From positions 124,001-188,000 of the forward strand of contig JAIETF010000030.1 of NCBI GenBank assembly GCA_019745415.1: DNA of 64,000 bases, written 5' to 3'. Of the stretch, positions 53,203 to 62,230 are shown piece after piece. The translations under genes were made by a program, and so were the position numbers. The notes below the pieces were generated by a model. It was not told where the DNA came from and did not search any database. It was given only the letters and a program-made list of their open reading frames with translations. Within the stretch, counting starts at the first letter, position 1. Each line of letters begins with the position of its first letter. Source of the stretch: Candidatus Obscuribacterales bacterium. GTDB lineage: Bacteria > Cyanobacteriota > Vampirovibrionia > Obscuribacterales > Obscuribacteraceae.

Positions 53203-54771
53203 ATGGCGCAGATACTAATAGTTGAAGATGACCGAGAACTGGCGCAAATGATCGCCTCATTCCTTGAATTTGAGGGGCATATCGCCTGGCAAGCTTACGA
53301 CGGCAAGACTGCACTAGAAATAGCACTCTCAAAACCCCTCGACCTCTTGATTTTAGACTGGGATCTGCCCGACTTGAGCGGTATAGAAATTCTCACCCGG
53401 TATCGAGAGAATAGCTTGACTGCTCCGGTAATTATGCTCACCGGCAGATCAGATCCAAGAGAAAAGGAGACCGGATTAGATAGCGGCGCCGACGACTATG
53501 TCACTAAGCCTTTCAAAATGACCGAACTGGGTGCCCGCGTCAGAGCCCAGTTAAGGCGCCAAGCGAGACTAACCAGCCATACTTTTACCCTGGGCAAAAT
53601 AGTTGTCGACAAAGATAAGATGACAGCTTCGGTGAATGGTTTAGCTTATGTTTTGTCGGGTGTTCAGTTTAAGCTATTAGAACTAGCAGCCAAGCACCAA
53701 CCTCTAGAGCTGGACGCGCAAGCAATCATTGCCGCTCTAGCCCAAGAAAAGCTGCAAATATCAGAAGAGAAACTGCAAAACGAACTGCAAAACCTCAGAC
53801 AGAAAATCGATGCGGAAGGGGCTATAGTTTTTCCGCATCTATATTCCAAGCAAGATACTAGTAATGGTAATTGCGCATCTGGCGAAGACGAAGACGCCCA
53901 GATGCTTGGCACCATATTAGACGGCAAGTATATTTTGCAAGACACCTTGGGTGGTGGCGGATCAAGCTTGGTGTTCCGGGCTAATCATCGCCATCTAGGC
54001 AATACGGTGGCTGTGAAAATTCTGGTTGCTGATACTTATTTGCAGCCCGATGCCAAAGCCAGATTTATGAGGGAAGCGGCTATCAACGGGGCTCTCAATC
54101 ATCCTCATATTATAGAAGTGAGAGATTTTGGCATCGCCGAAAGAGGGCAGCCCTATCTTGTCATGGAATACCTAAACGGCAAAACTCTCAATGACTATTT
54201 AGAAAGCAGACCAACGCCGCTTTTTCGCGACCTCTTGCTAGTCTTTAAGCAAATCTGTCGCGCCCTCGGCCATGCCCACAAAGCCGGCATCGTGCACCGT
54301 GATGTAAAGCCGTCAAACATTATGGTAATGAGCGAGCCCCAAGAAGAGAAGAAGGAAACTTTTTTGCAGGCGAAACTGCTTGATTTTGGACTGGCTAGAC
54401 CGCTTTTGGTGAACGACAACCGCATTACCATGACCGGCCACATCATCGGCAGCGCCCCCTATATGAGCCCCGAACAGTGCCGAGGCGAAACCGTGGATGA
54501 AAGAAGCGATCTCTACAGCTTGGGTTGCACTTTCTATGAGGCAGTGCATGGCGACATGCCCTATCCAGATAACGATGCAGTGTCGATTATACTGCGACAC
54601 CTAAAGGACCCGCCGCCTATTATTGCACTCATATCGCAACCGCCGGTGGTGAATAGTTATCTCACTGAACTTTTGCACCGCTGCCTGGCAAAAGACAAGA
54701 ACGCTCGCTTTCAGTCAGCCGCTGAGCTGGAAGTCGCCTTCGACAAAGCATTGCAAATCACCGCTCTTTGA
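53203..54771 (+). CDS. Second response regulator fused to a Ser/Thr protein kinase
   Basis: The 522-residue product is a paralogue of the one at 27543. The REC domain has VEDD, Asp52 in LDWDLPD and YVTKPF. The middle region (125-215) is a weakly conserved winged helix (FTLGKIVVDKDKMTA, then a helical, Gln/Glu-rich stretch) that may no longer bind DNA. The kinase (about 240-515) is complete: LGGGGSSLVF, Lys272 in VAVKIL, HRDVKPSN with Asp367, DFGLAR with Asp394, and SAPYMSPEQ. No sensor kinase is adjacent, so its phosphodonor is unknown. No clear Shine-Dalgarno precedes the ATG. Confidence 0.9.
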   Translation: MAQILIVEDDRELAQMIASFLEFEGHIAWQAYDGKTALEIALSKPLDLLILDWDLPDLSGIEILTRYRENSLTAPVIMLTGRSDPREKETGLDSGADDYVTKPFKMTELGARVRAQLRRQARLTSHTFTLGKIVVDKDKMTASVNGLAYVLSGVQFKLLELAAKHQPLELDAQAIIAALAQEKLQISEEKLQNELQNLRQKIDAEGAIVFPHLYSKQDTSNGNCASGEDEDAQMLGTILDGKYILQDTLGGGGSSLVFRANHRHLGNTVAVKILVADTYLQPDAKARFMREAAINGALNHPHIIEVRDFGIAERGQPYLVMEYLNGKTLNDYLESRPTPLFRDLLLVFKQICRALGHAHKAGIVHRDVKPSNIMVMSEPQEEKKETFLQAKLLDFGLARPLLVNDNRITMTGHIIGSAPYMSPEQCRGETVDERSDLYSLGCTFYEAVHGDMPYPDNDAVSIILRHLKDPPPIIALISQPPVVNSYLTELLHRCLAKDKNARFQSAAELEVAFDKALQITAL

Positions 54772-54791
54772 CAAAGTAAATATAGTTTAGT

Positions 54792-55763
54792 TTACTCAGG
54801 TAACAGTCGCAACATACCGAATGGATTGAAGCGCACGTCTTCCTCGCCAATATGTTTGCAACTTTCAATTTGAGCTTTCACTTTGCCGCTCTCTTTAGTC
54901 AAAGAAAAAGTATGACCGGCTTGAAACTTATCCCCTTCAGAAACCAAGAAATACCCCATCTCTTGAAAGAGATCACGGGCTGTCTCGGCAAAACGCTCGG
55001 GTGCGCAACCAGTGGCAGAAAGGGTGGAAGCCGAAACTATGAAGTCGGGCAGTCCGAGCATGTGCATTCCGCAAGAATAATAGATATATTCGAAACGTAT
55101 GGGCATAGCCACAAAACCAGAAACAAGGGCAGCCAACTCGTCCTGTGTCGCAAGTTCGCCGACGGCGCGCCAGGCAGCAAGCGAATGAGAAAGCCCGGCA
55201 CTTTCAAGTGAAATTGCCAGGGCCGGTGCCTCTGCCAGGGCTCTAATCAATGACAAGAAACGTTTTGACTGAGTGAGCGCTTCGCTTGCCTTAAATGGCT
55301 GACTGCGCACCACATAATAAGTGGTATGCCTGGCAATCTGGCTGAGTTCGTCTTTTTCAGCCGGATAGATGCCACTCATCTGCGAGATCACATGCTTGGT
55401 CAGACCTTTGTCAAAATCACGCCTGCTCACTTCAAAGCCAGACTCGTTCAAAATCTCACGACAGACAGGGGCGCCGGCACCGCCGGTCAACACATAGAGC
55501 ACTAGGCTTGGCCAGCAAGACTCAACAAACTCAATGCGCCTTCTATGCCAATCTAAGGCAGCGTTCTCAAAATCAATATCGACTATTTTGCCGTCATCAA
55601 CCGTGGCTCTCTTTGAGCGCGGCACCATGACACAAACTGCATCGTCTCTAATTTTATTGATTTCGGCTTCGCTAAGCGGTCGCCCCTGCTCTTTCTCTTG
55701 CGCGGCAAGAAGAATATGCAGGGGAGGCACCGGAAGCGGAACTAGTTCTTCATCGAATGACAT
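54792..55763 (-). CDS. Uncharacterised third gene of the restriction-modification operon
   Basis: The 323-residue product is not firmly recognised. The C-terminal half (about 170-300) contains RFEYIYYSCGMHMLGLPDFIVSA and FQEMGYFLVSEGDKFQAGHTF, reminiscent of DUF4261-like proteins. The N-terminal half has WPSLVLYVLTGGAGAPVCRE. It has no signal peptide or catalytic motif. Its start lies inside the end of the nuclease gene (14-bp overlap), so it is co-transcribed and probably translationally coupled with it. A role as accessory, control or unrelated passenger cannot be separated from sequence alone. Confidence 0.55.
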   Translation of the reverse strand: MSFDEELVPLPVPPLHILLAAQEKEQGRPLSEAEINKIRDDAVCVMVPRSKRATVDDGKIVDIDFENAALDWHRRRIEFVESCWPSLVLYVLTGGAGAPVCREILNESGFEVSRRDFDKGLTKHVISQMSGIYPAEKDELSQIARHTTYYVVRSQPFKASEALTQSKRFLSLIRALAEAPALAISLESAGLSHSLAAWRAVGELATQDELAALVSGFVAMPIRFEYIYYSCGMHMLGLPDFIVSASTLSATGCAPERFAETARDLFQEMGYFLVSEGDKFQAGHTFSLTKESGKVKAQIESCKHIGEEDVRFNPFGMLRLLPE

Positions 55764-57102
55764 GTTGCAAATGATACTGCCTTTTTTCTTGAAAAATCGA
55801 GTTTCTTCTCAGCCAAGAAAGCCACATTTTTACTGTAATCGCCCGTCTATAGCAAGTATCAGAGCCACTCTTCAGATTAGTATGTCGGCTCAATATTTCT
55901 TGAACTTCAAAATTTTTGACAGCGTTCACATCAAAATCACGTTGCGATAACAAAATAAGCGATTCTCGCAAGCTCGGCACGGCTAGCATACGCGCCAACA
56001 ATGCCCGGGTTCGCTGGGTGCGTGAGGCTATAGACAAAAAGGTCGAGCCGGCTTCAGTAATTTCAAAGCCACGATGACCACTGCGGCTGCGTCGAGCCAG
56101 CCCCAGATAGGAGGCTGCATTGCCATAATAGTCGGCTTGCCTCTCTTCAAACTCAAAATGTTCGGCAATCTTGCTTTTGCTCGCCGGCTCAAAAGCTATA
56201 AACTGCACCAGGTCGACCAGTCTATCCATGTCATCGGCTTGCGGAAAGGGAATGCTGTCGGTAAGACCGGCCGGCTCTTCGAGTAAGGGCGAGGCAGAAA
56301 GAGCAGCATCAAAGTCTATAAGAGCAGCTGGATTATCGTTAATGACGAAAGAACGATTAGAAACCACTTCGACTTCGCCGAAAACTTCGCCGATTCTAAA
56401 CTCGGTCAGTACTATTTCTCCGTTTGAATAAGTAAGAAAGATTGGTCTGACCGCCTTATGGGTGCGTGTGCGCCACTGATAAAAGGGGTACAACAGCTGC
56501 CTTATATTGAAATCATTGCGCCTGCCGATTTTGGCTTCGATAAGAATCAAATTATCGGCGCTCTCATAACCTGCATCTATTTCCAACTGCACATTAGAGA
56601 CTGTAATTACTTGACCTTCGGGCAAGGTGAGATTGAATTGCCCGGTGAATGAGCGCCCGCGAATGGTCAACTGCAGCGCCTCGTCTGCACAAAAGGTTTG
56701 CAGCAACCCGGAAAGATAGGCATAGTCGATCACCTGAGACTCACTACTCAGGGCGCCACCACATTTGAAACTATCATAAGATTGCAGATCAACTTTAGAT
56801 TGATAGGCTTCTGTTTCTAGCTTCTCAAAACAATCGTCAAATCGATAGTAAAGCTTATTCTCAGAATCACGAAACAGACAATACAAGCCATTTTGCACCG
56901 GCAAGATGTTCAAGCCATAATCTCGAAAGACAAGTGGTCTTTCGCTCAATGTATCGAGTTTCGCCATCAAACGCGGCTCCCTAAAAGGCTTGAGAGCATC
57001 GGCATTGACAAAAGCCAAACCACGCGCCTGTAGATCTCCAAGCGCATAACTGCGCTCCAAGAAATCCTGCCAAGCACTATCGTTTGCCAGAGACAATGTC
57101 AA
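55750..57102 (-). CDS. PD-(D/E)XK restriction endonuclease
   Basis: The 450-residue product has a nuclease core with Asp176 (LEIDAGYE), Glu189 and Lys191 (ILIEAKIG), followed by FNIRQLLYPFYQW, the D-E-x-K arrangement of restriction enzymes. The C-terminal region (about 290-450) has winged-helix texture (SKSKIAEHFEFEERQADYYG). It would cut unmodified DNA at the site protected by the adjacent methylase. The frame's first TTG (57102) overlaps the methylase stop as TTGA, but GGAG is better spaced to a TTG at 57096. Confidence 0.8.
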   Translation of the reverse strand: MTLSLANDSAWQDFLERSYALGDLQARGLAFVNADALKPFREPRLMAKLDTLSERPLVFRDYGLNILPVQNGLYCLFRDSENKLYYRFDDCFEKLETEAYQSKVDLQSYDSFKCGGALSSESQVIDYAYLSGLLQTFCADEALQLTIRGRSFTGQFNLTLPEGQVITVSNVQLEIDAGYESADNLILIEAKIGRRNDFNIRQLLYPFYQWRTRTHKAVRPIFLTYSNGEIVLTEFRIGEVFGEVEVVSNRSFVINDNPAALIDFDAALSASPLLEEPAGLTDSIPFPQADDMDRLVDLVQFIAFEPASKSKIAEHFEFEERQADYYGNAASYLGLARRSRSGHRGFEITEAGSTFLSIASRTQRTRALLARMLAVPSLRESLILLSQRDFDVNAVKNFEVQEILSRHTNLKSGSDTCYRRAITVKMWLSWLRRNSIFQEKRQYHLQHVIR

Positions 57103-57920
57103 ACTCCTTTGACGGCAAGTACTTCTCTAGCGCTAGCGCGATCGCCGGTGCAACTGATAAGCCTGGGCGCATCCAGTATCTTTGTTTTAAAACCAAGACT
57201 CTTGTAGAGCTTGACTACACGCGCCGTGGCTTGGTTTGAAAGCACGACCGGACCAGAATGCTCGGCCAGCCACTGCGCCAGCCTGACTTGGTCGTCCCAT
57301 CCGAAACCTTCTTTTGAATACTGAGTAAATTCCACGTCATAAGGCGGATCAGCGTAAATGAAGTCGTCGTCTTGCACAGGGACAGACTGAAAGTCTGAAA
57401 CGCTAAATTGCCAATTGGCAAAGACTGACCTATAGTGCTTGAACTCATCGGTAAACTGATCATAGTTGATTGTTTTATAGCGCCCGAAAGGTACATTAAA
57501 TTCACCCTTCTTGTTGAAGCGACAGAGCCCGTTATAGCCGGTTCTATTGAGATAATAAAAAAGTTCAGCAGCTTCCCGGCTTGTCGACTTACCCTTACTG
57601 TTCAACTCATTGAATCGGGCTCGGCACTCATAAAAAGACTCTTCATCGTTGCGCATAGACAGGCGCACCTTAAGCCCTTTCTTGAGCCAAAGATAAAAAT
57701 TGATAGCATGCGGATTGATATCATTGAGTAAGGCTTCTTCTGGCAGCAAACCTAAAGCCACAGCCAGACCACCACAAAAGGGCTCAACCAGTCTTCTCTG
57801 ACTATGCTTCTTCCAGATCTTTTGCAGATGCGGCACCAGCCAGCGCTTTCCGCCAGCCCATTTTAGCGGCGGCCGCACCCCCAAGCCTTCAGCGAGCATA
57901 TATCGAGTTGCCGTCGCCAA
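57099..57920 (-). CDS. DNA adenine N6-methyltransferase (Dam/DpnM class)
   Basis: The 273-residue product starts PLKWAGGKRWLVPHL with motif I FCGG (VEPFCGGLAVALG). It then has the Dam-family NRTGYNGLCRFNKKGEFNVPFG, and motif IV DPPY at residues 191-194 (IYADPPYDVEF). This is the alpha-class order of Dam and M.DpnII. It methylates adenine in DNA. GATC specificity is plausible from the family but not shown. It starts at TTG with GGAG six bases upstream and overlaps the nuclease gene by 4 bp, a standard methylase-first type II arrangement. Confidence 0.9.
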   Translation of the reverse strand: MATATRYMLAEGLGVRPPLKWAGGKRWLVPHLQKIWKKHSQRRLVEPFCGGLAVALGLLPEEALLNDINPHAINFYLWLKKGLKVRLSMRNDEESFYECRARFNELNSKGKSTSREAAELFYYLNRTGYNGLCRFNKKGEFNVPFGRYKTINYDQFTDEFKHYRSVFANWQFSVSDFQSVPVQDDDFIYADPPYDVEFTQYSKEGFGWDDQVRLAQWLAEHSGPVVLSNQATARVVKLYKSLGFKTKILDAPRLISCTGDRASAREVLAVKGV

Positions 57921-58036
57921 GGCGCTCTCCGCAAACCAAACAAGTAATTCACCTAGGGATTATGAAAGAAAAGCCTCTTCCTGTCGATATACAAACCGTA
58001 TATACCCTATAATTTACCAGAGCCTTGGAGGATGAA

Positions 58037-58882
58037 ATGCAGTTCACCGCAGCAAACGGCGTGCAGCTACCGCAAATAATGTATGGCACAGCCTGGAAGA
58101 AAGAAGCCACCACAGACTTGGTGCTTAAGGCAGTCAGGGCTGGCTTTAGAGCCATAGATACCGCCAACCAATTGATTCATTATGACGAGGCACTGGTAGG
58201 AAAGGCATTATTAGAGCTTTACCAGGGCGGATTGAAGCGCGAAGAACTATTCCTCCAGACAAAATTCACCTCGGTGAACGGTCAAGACCATCGCACCCCC
58301 TATGATGCTAAGGCTCGTCCGGCTATACAGGTGGAGCAGTCATTCGCTAGTTCTTTAGAACATCTGCACACTGAAGTAATTGACTCTTATGTCTTGCACG
58401 GCCCTTATGGCAGACGAGGTCTGACTGCCGAAGATTTGGAAGTATGGCAAGCGATCGAAAAGATCTACAAATCTGGCAAAGCACGAATAATCGGCGTGAG
58501 CAACTTTAGTGCCGACCAATTAGAAGAGCTTTGTTTGAAAGCCGAGATCAAACCCATGGTAGTGCAAAACCGCTGCTATGCCGTGATGGGCTGGGACAGA
58601 GATGTACGCGATGTTTGCTCTGAGAACAACATTATCTATCAGGGCTTCTCGCTCTTGACCGCCAATGGCAGAGCACTGGCATCACCCTCGGTGCGCGCCG
58701 TCGCCACTAAATATGGCGTCACCATGGCTCAGTTGATTTTCCGCTTTTCTCTGCAAATTGGAATTTTGCCTCTTACCGGCACAAGCGACCAAGAACATAT
58801 GAAAGAAGACCTGCAAGCTCTTTCTTTCGAGATAGATCAGCAATACATCAAAATGATCGAAGCAGTGGCCACTATTGAGTAG
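58037..58882 (+). CDS. Aldo/keto reductase
   Basis: The 281-residue product shows AKR landmarks: VRAGFRAIDTANQ with catalytic Asp, the Tyr in NQLIHYDEALVGKAL, LFLQTKFT with catalytic Lys, and DSYVLHGPYG with His. GKARIIGVSNFSADQLEEL and a late ILPLTGTSDQEHMKED contact NADPH. It reduces carbonyls to alcohols in the cytoplasm. The ATG at 58037 has GGAGG five bases upstream and is preferred over the TTG at 58025. It is convergent with the protease operon, with only 15 bp between. Confidence 0.92.
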   Translation: MQFTAANGVQLPQIMYGTAWKKEATTDLVLKAVRAGFRAIDTANQLIHYDEALVGKALLELYQGGLKREELFLQTKFTSVNGQDHRTPYDAKARPAIQVEQSFASSLEHLHTEVIDSYVLHGPYGRRGLTAEDLEVWQAIEKIYKSGKARIIGVSNFSADQLEELCLKAEIKPMVVQNRCYAVMGWDRDVRDVCSENNIIYQGFSLLTANGRALASPSVRAVATKYGVTMAQLIFRFSLQIGILPLTGTSDQEHMKEDLQALSFEIDQQYIKMIEAVATIE

Positions 58883-58897
58883 TGGGGCTATCAAGAT

Positions 58898-60166
58898 TTA
58901 GCGACGCACAAAGTAGATAAGCTTTTTGTTGTAATCGATGGTGTACTGATAGTCGCTATAGGCTGTCTGACCCAAGAGTGGGTAAGGCATGTTTGATTGC
59001 ATAACCACGCCTATCTCAAAGTTTCGCTTCTCGATAGGTCCTACTTTTAGCGATGAGACCGGAAACATCTTGCATAGTGTGTCGCCGGCAATCCCCTGGG
59101 ACATAGAGGTAGTGGCATCATCGGGAATCTCCAGACCAAGCTGCCGTAAATGCTCAGGAGAGAGAGCCACGCCAGAGGCGCCGGTATCAAAGAACATCGG
59201 AATCTTCTTACCGTTCACTTCGGTGTCGACTACTATTTCATTGCCCATTCTTCTAAATGGAACGGCATTCTTATCATTGTTGAGCGATGCATAGATAGAA
59301 CCACCGCTATCTCTGCTGCGCTTAACGAAATGAATACAATGGGCGGCGTTATCGACTGTATATTTGAAGTCTTGGAAAAATGTCTGCCCGAGTAGCGGCA
59401 TACCCGGCATGTATTCCTGCACCATGATGGGAAAATTCTTGCGGGTAATATTGGAAAGTGAAACGTCGGCTTTAGACATCCAAACTTTTTGGGCGCCGCC
59501 TTCACCCACACCGTGTGCTTCGCCATGGGCCTTGCCGGTGGGCACAGGCAAACCCAACTCTTTCATGTGATTGCGCCCCAAAACCGTGCTTTCGGCACCT
59601 GTGTCAAAAAGCATCTTGATTGGACGGTTGTTGACTGTCACATCAAAGACGAAACAATTGCTTTCTTTTGTGAAATAGACCCTGGTTTCATCAGGAATGA
59701 GATCATTGGCAGCAGAGCGTCCGTAAGGCGCTTCTTGCCCCCCGCCCTGCCATTGCCTTCCCTGGCTTGCATTAGAACTGCCTGAAGAAGCAGAAGGATA
59801 ACCGCTGCGTCCCTGTTGGGCGGCGGCCGCGGCACTGGGGTCGAGGGTGGCGATGGCGCTCAGGGCTTGATTGGCGGCCACAGTACCTGGAAAGCCTTTC
59901 ACCACCTGCCTATAGATAGACATGGCGCCGTTGCGATCACCCATATAGTGCCGCGAAAGACCTAAATAGTAATAGGCCATGCTGTTCTTGGGATCTTGCT
60001 TGACAGCCGACTGAAAAGACTGACAGGCGGCATTGAAATTCTTAGCAGTAAGAAGTTTTACACCGGCAGTATAGGCATCATCGGCATAACCAGGCAGAAT
60101 TGCCTGCAACACAAATGCCGCCAGGAAAACCCCCGTTTTCACCACGACACCACTCTTCTTTCTCAT
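58898..60166 (-). CDS. Exported TPR protein with two retropepsin-like aspartyl protease domains
   Basis: The 422-residue product has a signal peptide (GVFLAAFVLQAILPGYA) and a TPR block (about 30-110; AYYYLGLSRHYMGDRNGAMS). Two aspartyl protease units follow, with active sites LFDTGAESTVLG (Asp188) and FFDTGASGVALS (Asp327). Each DTG is followed by the LGL helix expected of clan AA. Two DTG units in one chain allow an intramolecular active site like pepsin, whereas retropepsins dimerise. It is the last gene of a four-gene operon and abuts the glycosyltransferase without a gap. Confidence 0.85.
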   Translation of the reverse strand: MRKKSGVVVKTGVFLAAFVLQAILPGYADDAYTAGVKLLTAKNFNAACQSFQSAVKQDPKNSMAYYYLGLSRHYMGDRNGAMSIYRQVVKGFPGTVAANQALSAIATLDPSAAAAAQQGRSGYPSASSGSSNASQGRQWQGGGQEAPYGRSAANDLIPDETRVYFTKESNCFVFDVTVNNRPIKMLFDTGAESTVLGRNHMKELGLPVPTGKAHGEAHGVGEGGAQKVWMSKADVSLSNITRKNFPIMVQEYMPGMPLLGQTFFQDFKYTVDNAAHCIHFVKRSRDSGGSIYASLNNDKNAVPFRRMGNEIVVDTEVNGKKIPMFFDTGASGVALSPEHLRQLGLEIPDDATTSMSQGIAGDTLCKMFPVSSLKVGPIEKRNFEIGVVMQSNMPYPLLGQTAYSDYQYTIDYNKKLIYFVRR

Positions 60167-60967
60167 TTAGCCGGCGCCTCCCGAAAGCAGCTCTCTCAAA
60201 TAGAGTATCTTTTTTCTTACATAGTCGCTATATATCAAAGCCAACTTTAGACCAAGCGAGCCGTCCTTAAACCCGCCGCGCAGCACAAAACGCTGAAAGA
60301 AGGTCCAATAGGGGTGCAAAAACAGGTTAAGCGTGCTGGTTCGAAAGCCCGCCTTGGCTCTCCCGTTTTCAATGCGTCCGTAAAACTCTTTCGCCGAGAG
60401 CCTGGCATATTTTTCCATCGCCTGTGCAAAATCATCGACAGTTCGATAAGAATAATGGTCCATGTGATTTTTCAACACCGCCTTGGGACCATCCATCTTG
60501 ATTGCCTCATGCACCAGTCTATCTCCGAAACGCCCCGCTCCACGCTTAATCAGACGCAACTGGGCATCGGGATAAAAGCCGCCGTGCAAGACTGCCTTTT
60601 CGCCAATATAAAGTACCCGCGGAATCTTATAACCATCGAACTGGGCAAAGCCTGGTGAGGCAATAAGCTTTTTCATTTCTTCCACTAGGGCCGGACTCAA
60701 AATTTCATCGGCATCAAGACTCAAGATCCAATCACCCTGGGCTTGGTCGATGGCAAAGTTTTTCTGGGCGGCATAGCCAAGCCACTCCTGAAAGATGACC
60801 CGGGCACCTCGGTCAGATGCTATTTCACAAGTCTTATCGCTCGAGCCCGAATCAACGACGATTATCTCGCTGACCAAATCTTTAGCAGCATCAATCACCT
60901 TACCGATGGTGCGCTCTTCGTTCTTTGCAATTATGACCAGAGAAACTGAAACCGGCGCTTGTGTCAT
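60167..60967 (-). CDS. Family 2 glycosyltransferase (WaaE/KdtX-like)
   Basis: The 266-residue product has the GT-A nucleotide-binding start SLVIIAKNEERTIGKVID, VVDSGSSDKT and the LSLDADEIL motif (Asp85-Ala-Asp87). A QLRLIKRGAGRFGDRLVHE segment is typical of lipopolysaccharide core beta-glucosyltransferases. It probably transfers a sugar to a surface glycan or lipid acceptor at the inner membrane. It sits between two paralogous protease genes: its start is 6 bp after the upstream protease stop, and its stop immediately precedes the downstream protease start. Confidence 0.9.
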   Translation of the reverse strand: MTQAPVSVSLVIIAKNEERTIGKVIDAAKDLVSEIIVVDSGSSDKTCEIASDRGARVIFQEWLGYAAQKNFAIDQAQGDWILSLDADEILSPALVEEMKKLIASPGFAQFDGYKIPRVLYIGEKAVLHGGFYPDAQLRLIKRGAGRFGDRLVHEAIKMDGPKAVLKNHMDHYSYRTVDDFAQAMEKYARLSAKEFYGRIENGRAKAGFRTSTLNLFLHPYWTFFQRFVLRGGFKDGSLGLKLALIYSDYVRKKILYLRELLSGGAG

Positions 60968-60973
60968 CGTCGC

Positions 60974-62215
60974 CTAGTGCCTACCGAAGTGAATGACGCC
61001 TCGGTCATAATCGATGGAATATTGCTGGTCTTGCAAAAAATTGCCGCCCAAAAGCGGGTAGGGCTGAGCGGAATGATCGACAACGCCGACTTCGACATCG
61101 CGCTTCTCTACTGGTCCAAGCTTTATGGAACGCACCCGAGTGAAACGAGTGCGACTGGTGCCCGCCACACCTTTTGTAGACATTTCACGCGCATCATCAG
61201 GCACTGTAATGCCGCATGCTTGAGCTTGAGACTGAGTAAATGTTATCCAAGAAGCGCCAGTATCAAACCACATCGGCACATTGCGCCCGTCCACTTGGGT
61301 CATGACCATGAGTTCTTTACCTTGCCTTTCAAAAGGCACATCATTAGCCGTGATCGGCTGCGAACTAGTCTGCCCGGTTCGCTTTTGGAAAGTGATCGAA
61401 TTATTGTTGTTATCGACGGAAAACTTCAAATCATACAAAAAGCTCTGTCCGATGATGGGATAGTTATCCATCTCATCTTGCACTATGACTGGGAAGTTCT
61501 TTCTGATGATATTACCGACCGAAAGTTCAATATTATAAACCGCAGCTTTTTTAGGGCCACCACTGCCGGTGCCAAAGACGTTGACACTTTGTGTACTCTT
61601 GCCTAGGTTAAGCCCCATGTCTCTTATGTGATTCATACCGAGCACGACGTTTTCGGCACCGGTGTCAAACATCATGCGGGTGGAACGACCATTCACACGG
61701 CCGTCGAGAATCATGCAGTTATGCTCTTTGGTGAAGTTGACCCGGCTTTCATTTGGCACGATGTCGTCACCGGAAGACACAGCGCCGGAGGCATTACCAC
61801 GGGAACGACCGGCACCGGTGGCTCCGCCGGCCAAGCCTAACTGCTGCAAAATTGTCGGATCGATACTTTGCATACCGCGCAAGGCTAAATTACAGGCATC
61901 GCTGCCGGAAAAATCGGAAACCACTTTGGAATAAGCTTCCATGGCGCCGGCGCGGTCACCCTGATAGTGCTTAGCCAGACCTATATAGTAATAAGCCATG
62001 GCATTGCGTGGATTGATCTTGATGGCCTGATTGAAATGCTGCAAAGCCGGTGCAAACTGGCGAGCAGTCAAAAGCTTCACACCGGTGGCGTAAGGGTCGG
62101 CTGGAGCCGCCCCGACCTGAGGAGCCGCAATAGCAACATGCACACAAAGGCATGCCGCCATTGCTATTAAGGCTGACCGACTAAAGCTTGTCTTCACGCC
62201 ATTCTCCTCTGCCAA
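60974..62215 (-). CDS. Second exported TPR protein with two retropepsin-like domains
   Basis: The 413-residue paralogue of the product at 58898 has a signal peptide (ALIAMAACLCVHVAIAAP) and TPRs (about 40-115; AYYYIGLAKHYQGDRAGAME). It has two aspartyl protease units, MFDTGAENVVLG (Asp184) and WFDTGASWITFT (Asp318). Both catalytic Asp-Thr-Gly sets are intact. GAGGAGAATGG precedes the ATG. It lies 15 bp after the acyl-CoA dehydrogenase gene in one operon. The substrate is unknown; location is the periplasm or beyond. Confidence 0.85.
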   Translation of the reverse strand: MAEENGVKTSFSRSALIAMAACLCVHVAIAAPQVGAAPADPYATGVKLLTARQFAPALQHFNQAIKINPRNAMAYYYIGLAKHYQGDRAGAMEAYSKVVSDFSGSDACNLALRGMQSIDPTILQQLGLAGGATGAGRSRGNASGAVSSGDDIVPNESRVNFTKEHNCMILDGRVNGRSTRMMFDTGAENVVLGMNHIRDMGLNLGKSTQSVNVFGTGSGGPKKAAVYNIELSVGNIIRKNFPVIVQDEMDNYPIIGQSFLYDLKFSVDNNNNSITFQKRTGQTSSQPITANDVPFERQGKELMVMTQVDGRNVPMWFDTGASWITFTQSQAQACGITVPDDAREMSTKGVAGTSRTRFTRVRSIKLGPVEKRDVEVGVVDHSAQPYPLLGGNFLQDQQYSIDYDRGVIHFGRH

Positions 62216-62230
62216 CAGTGCCTACTATAG

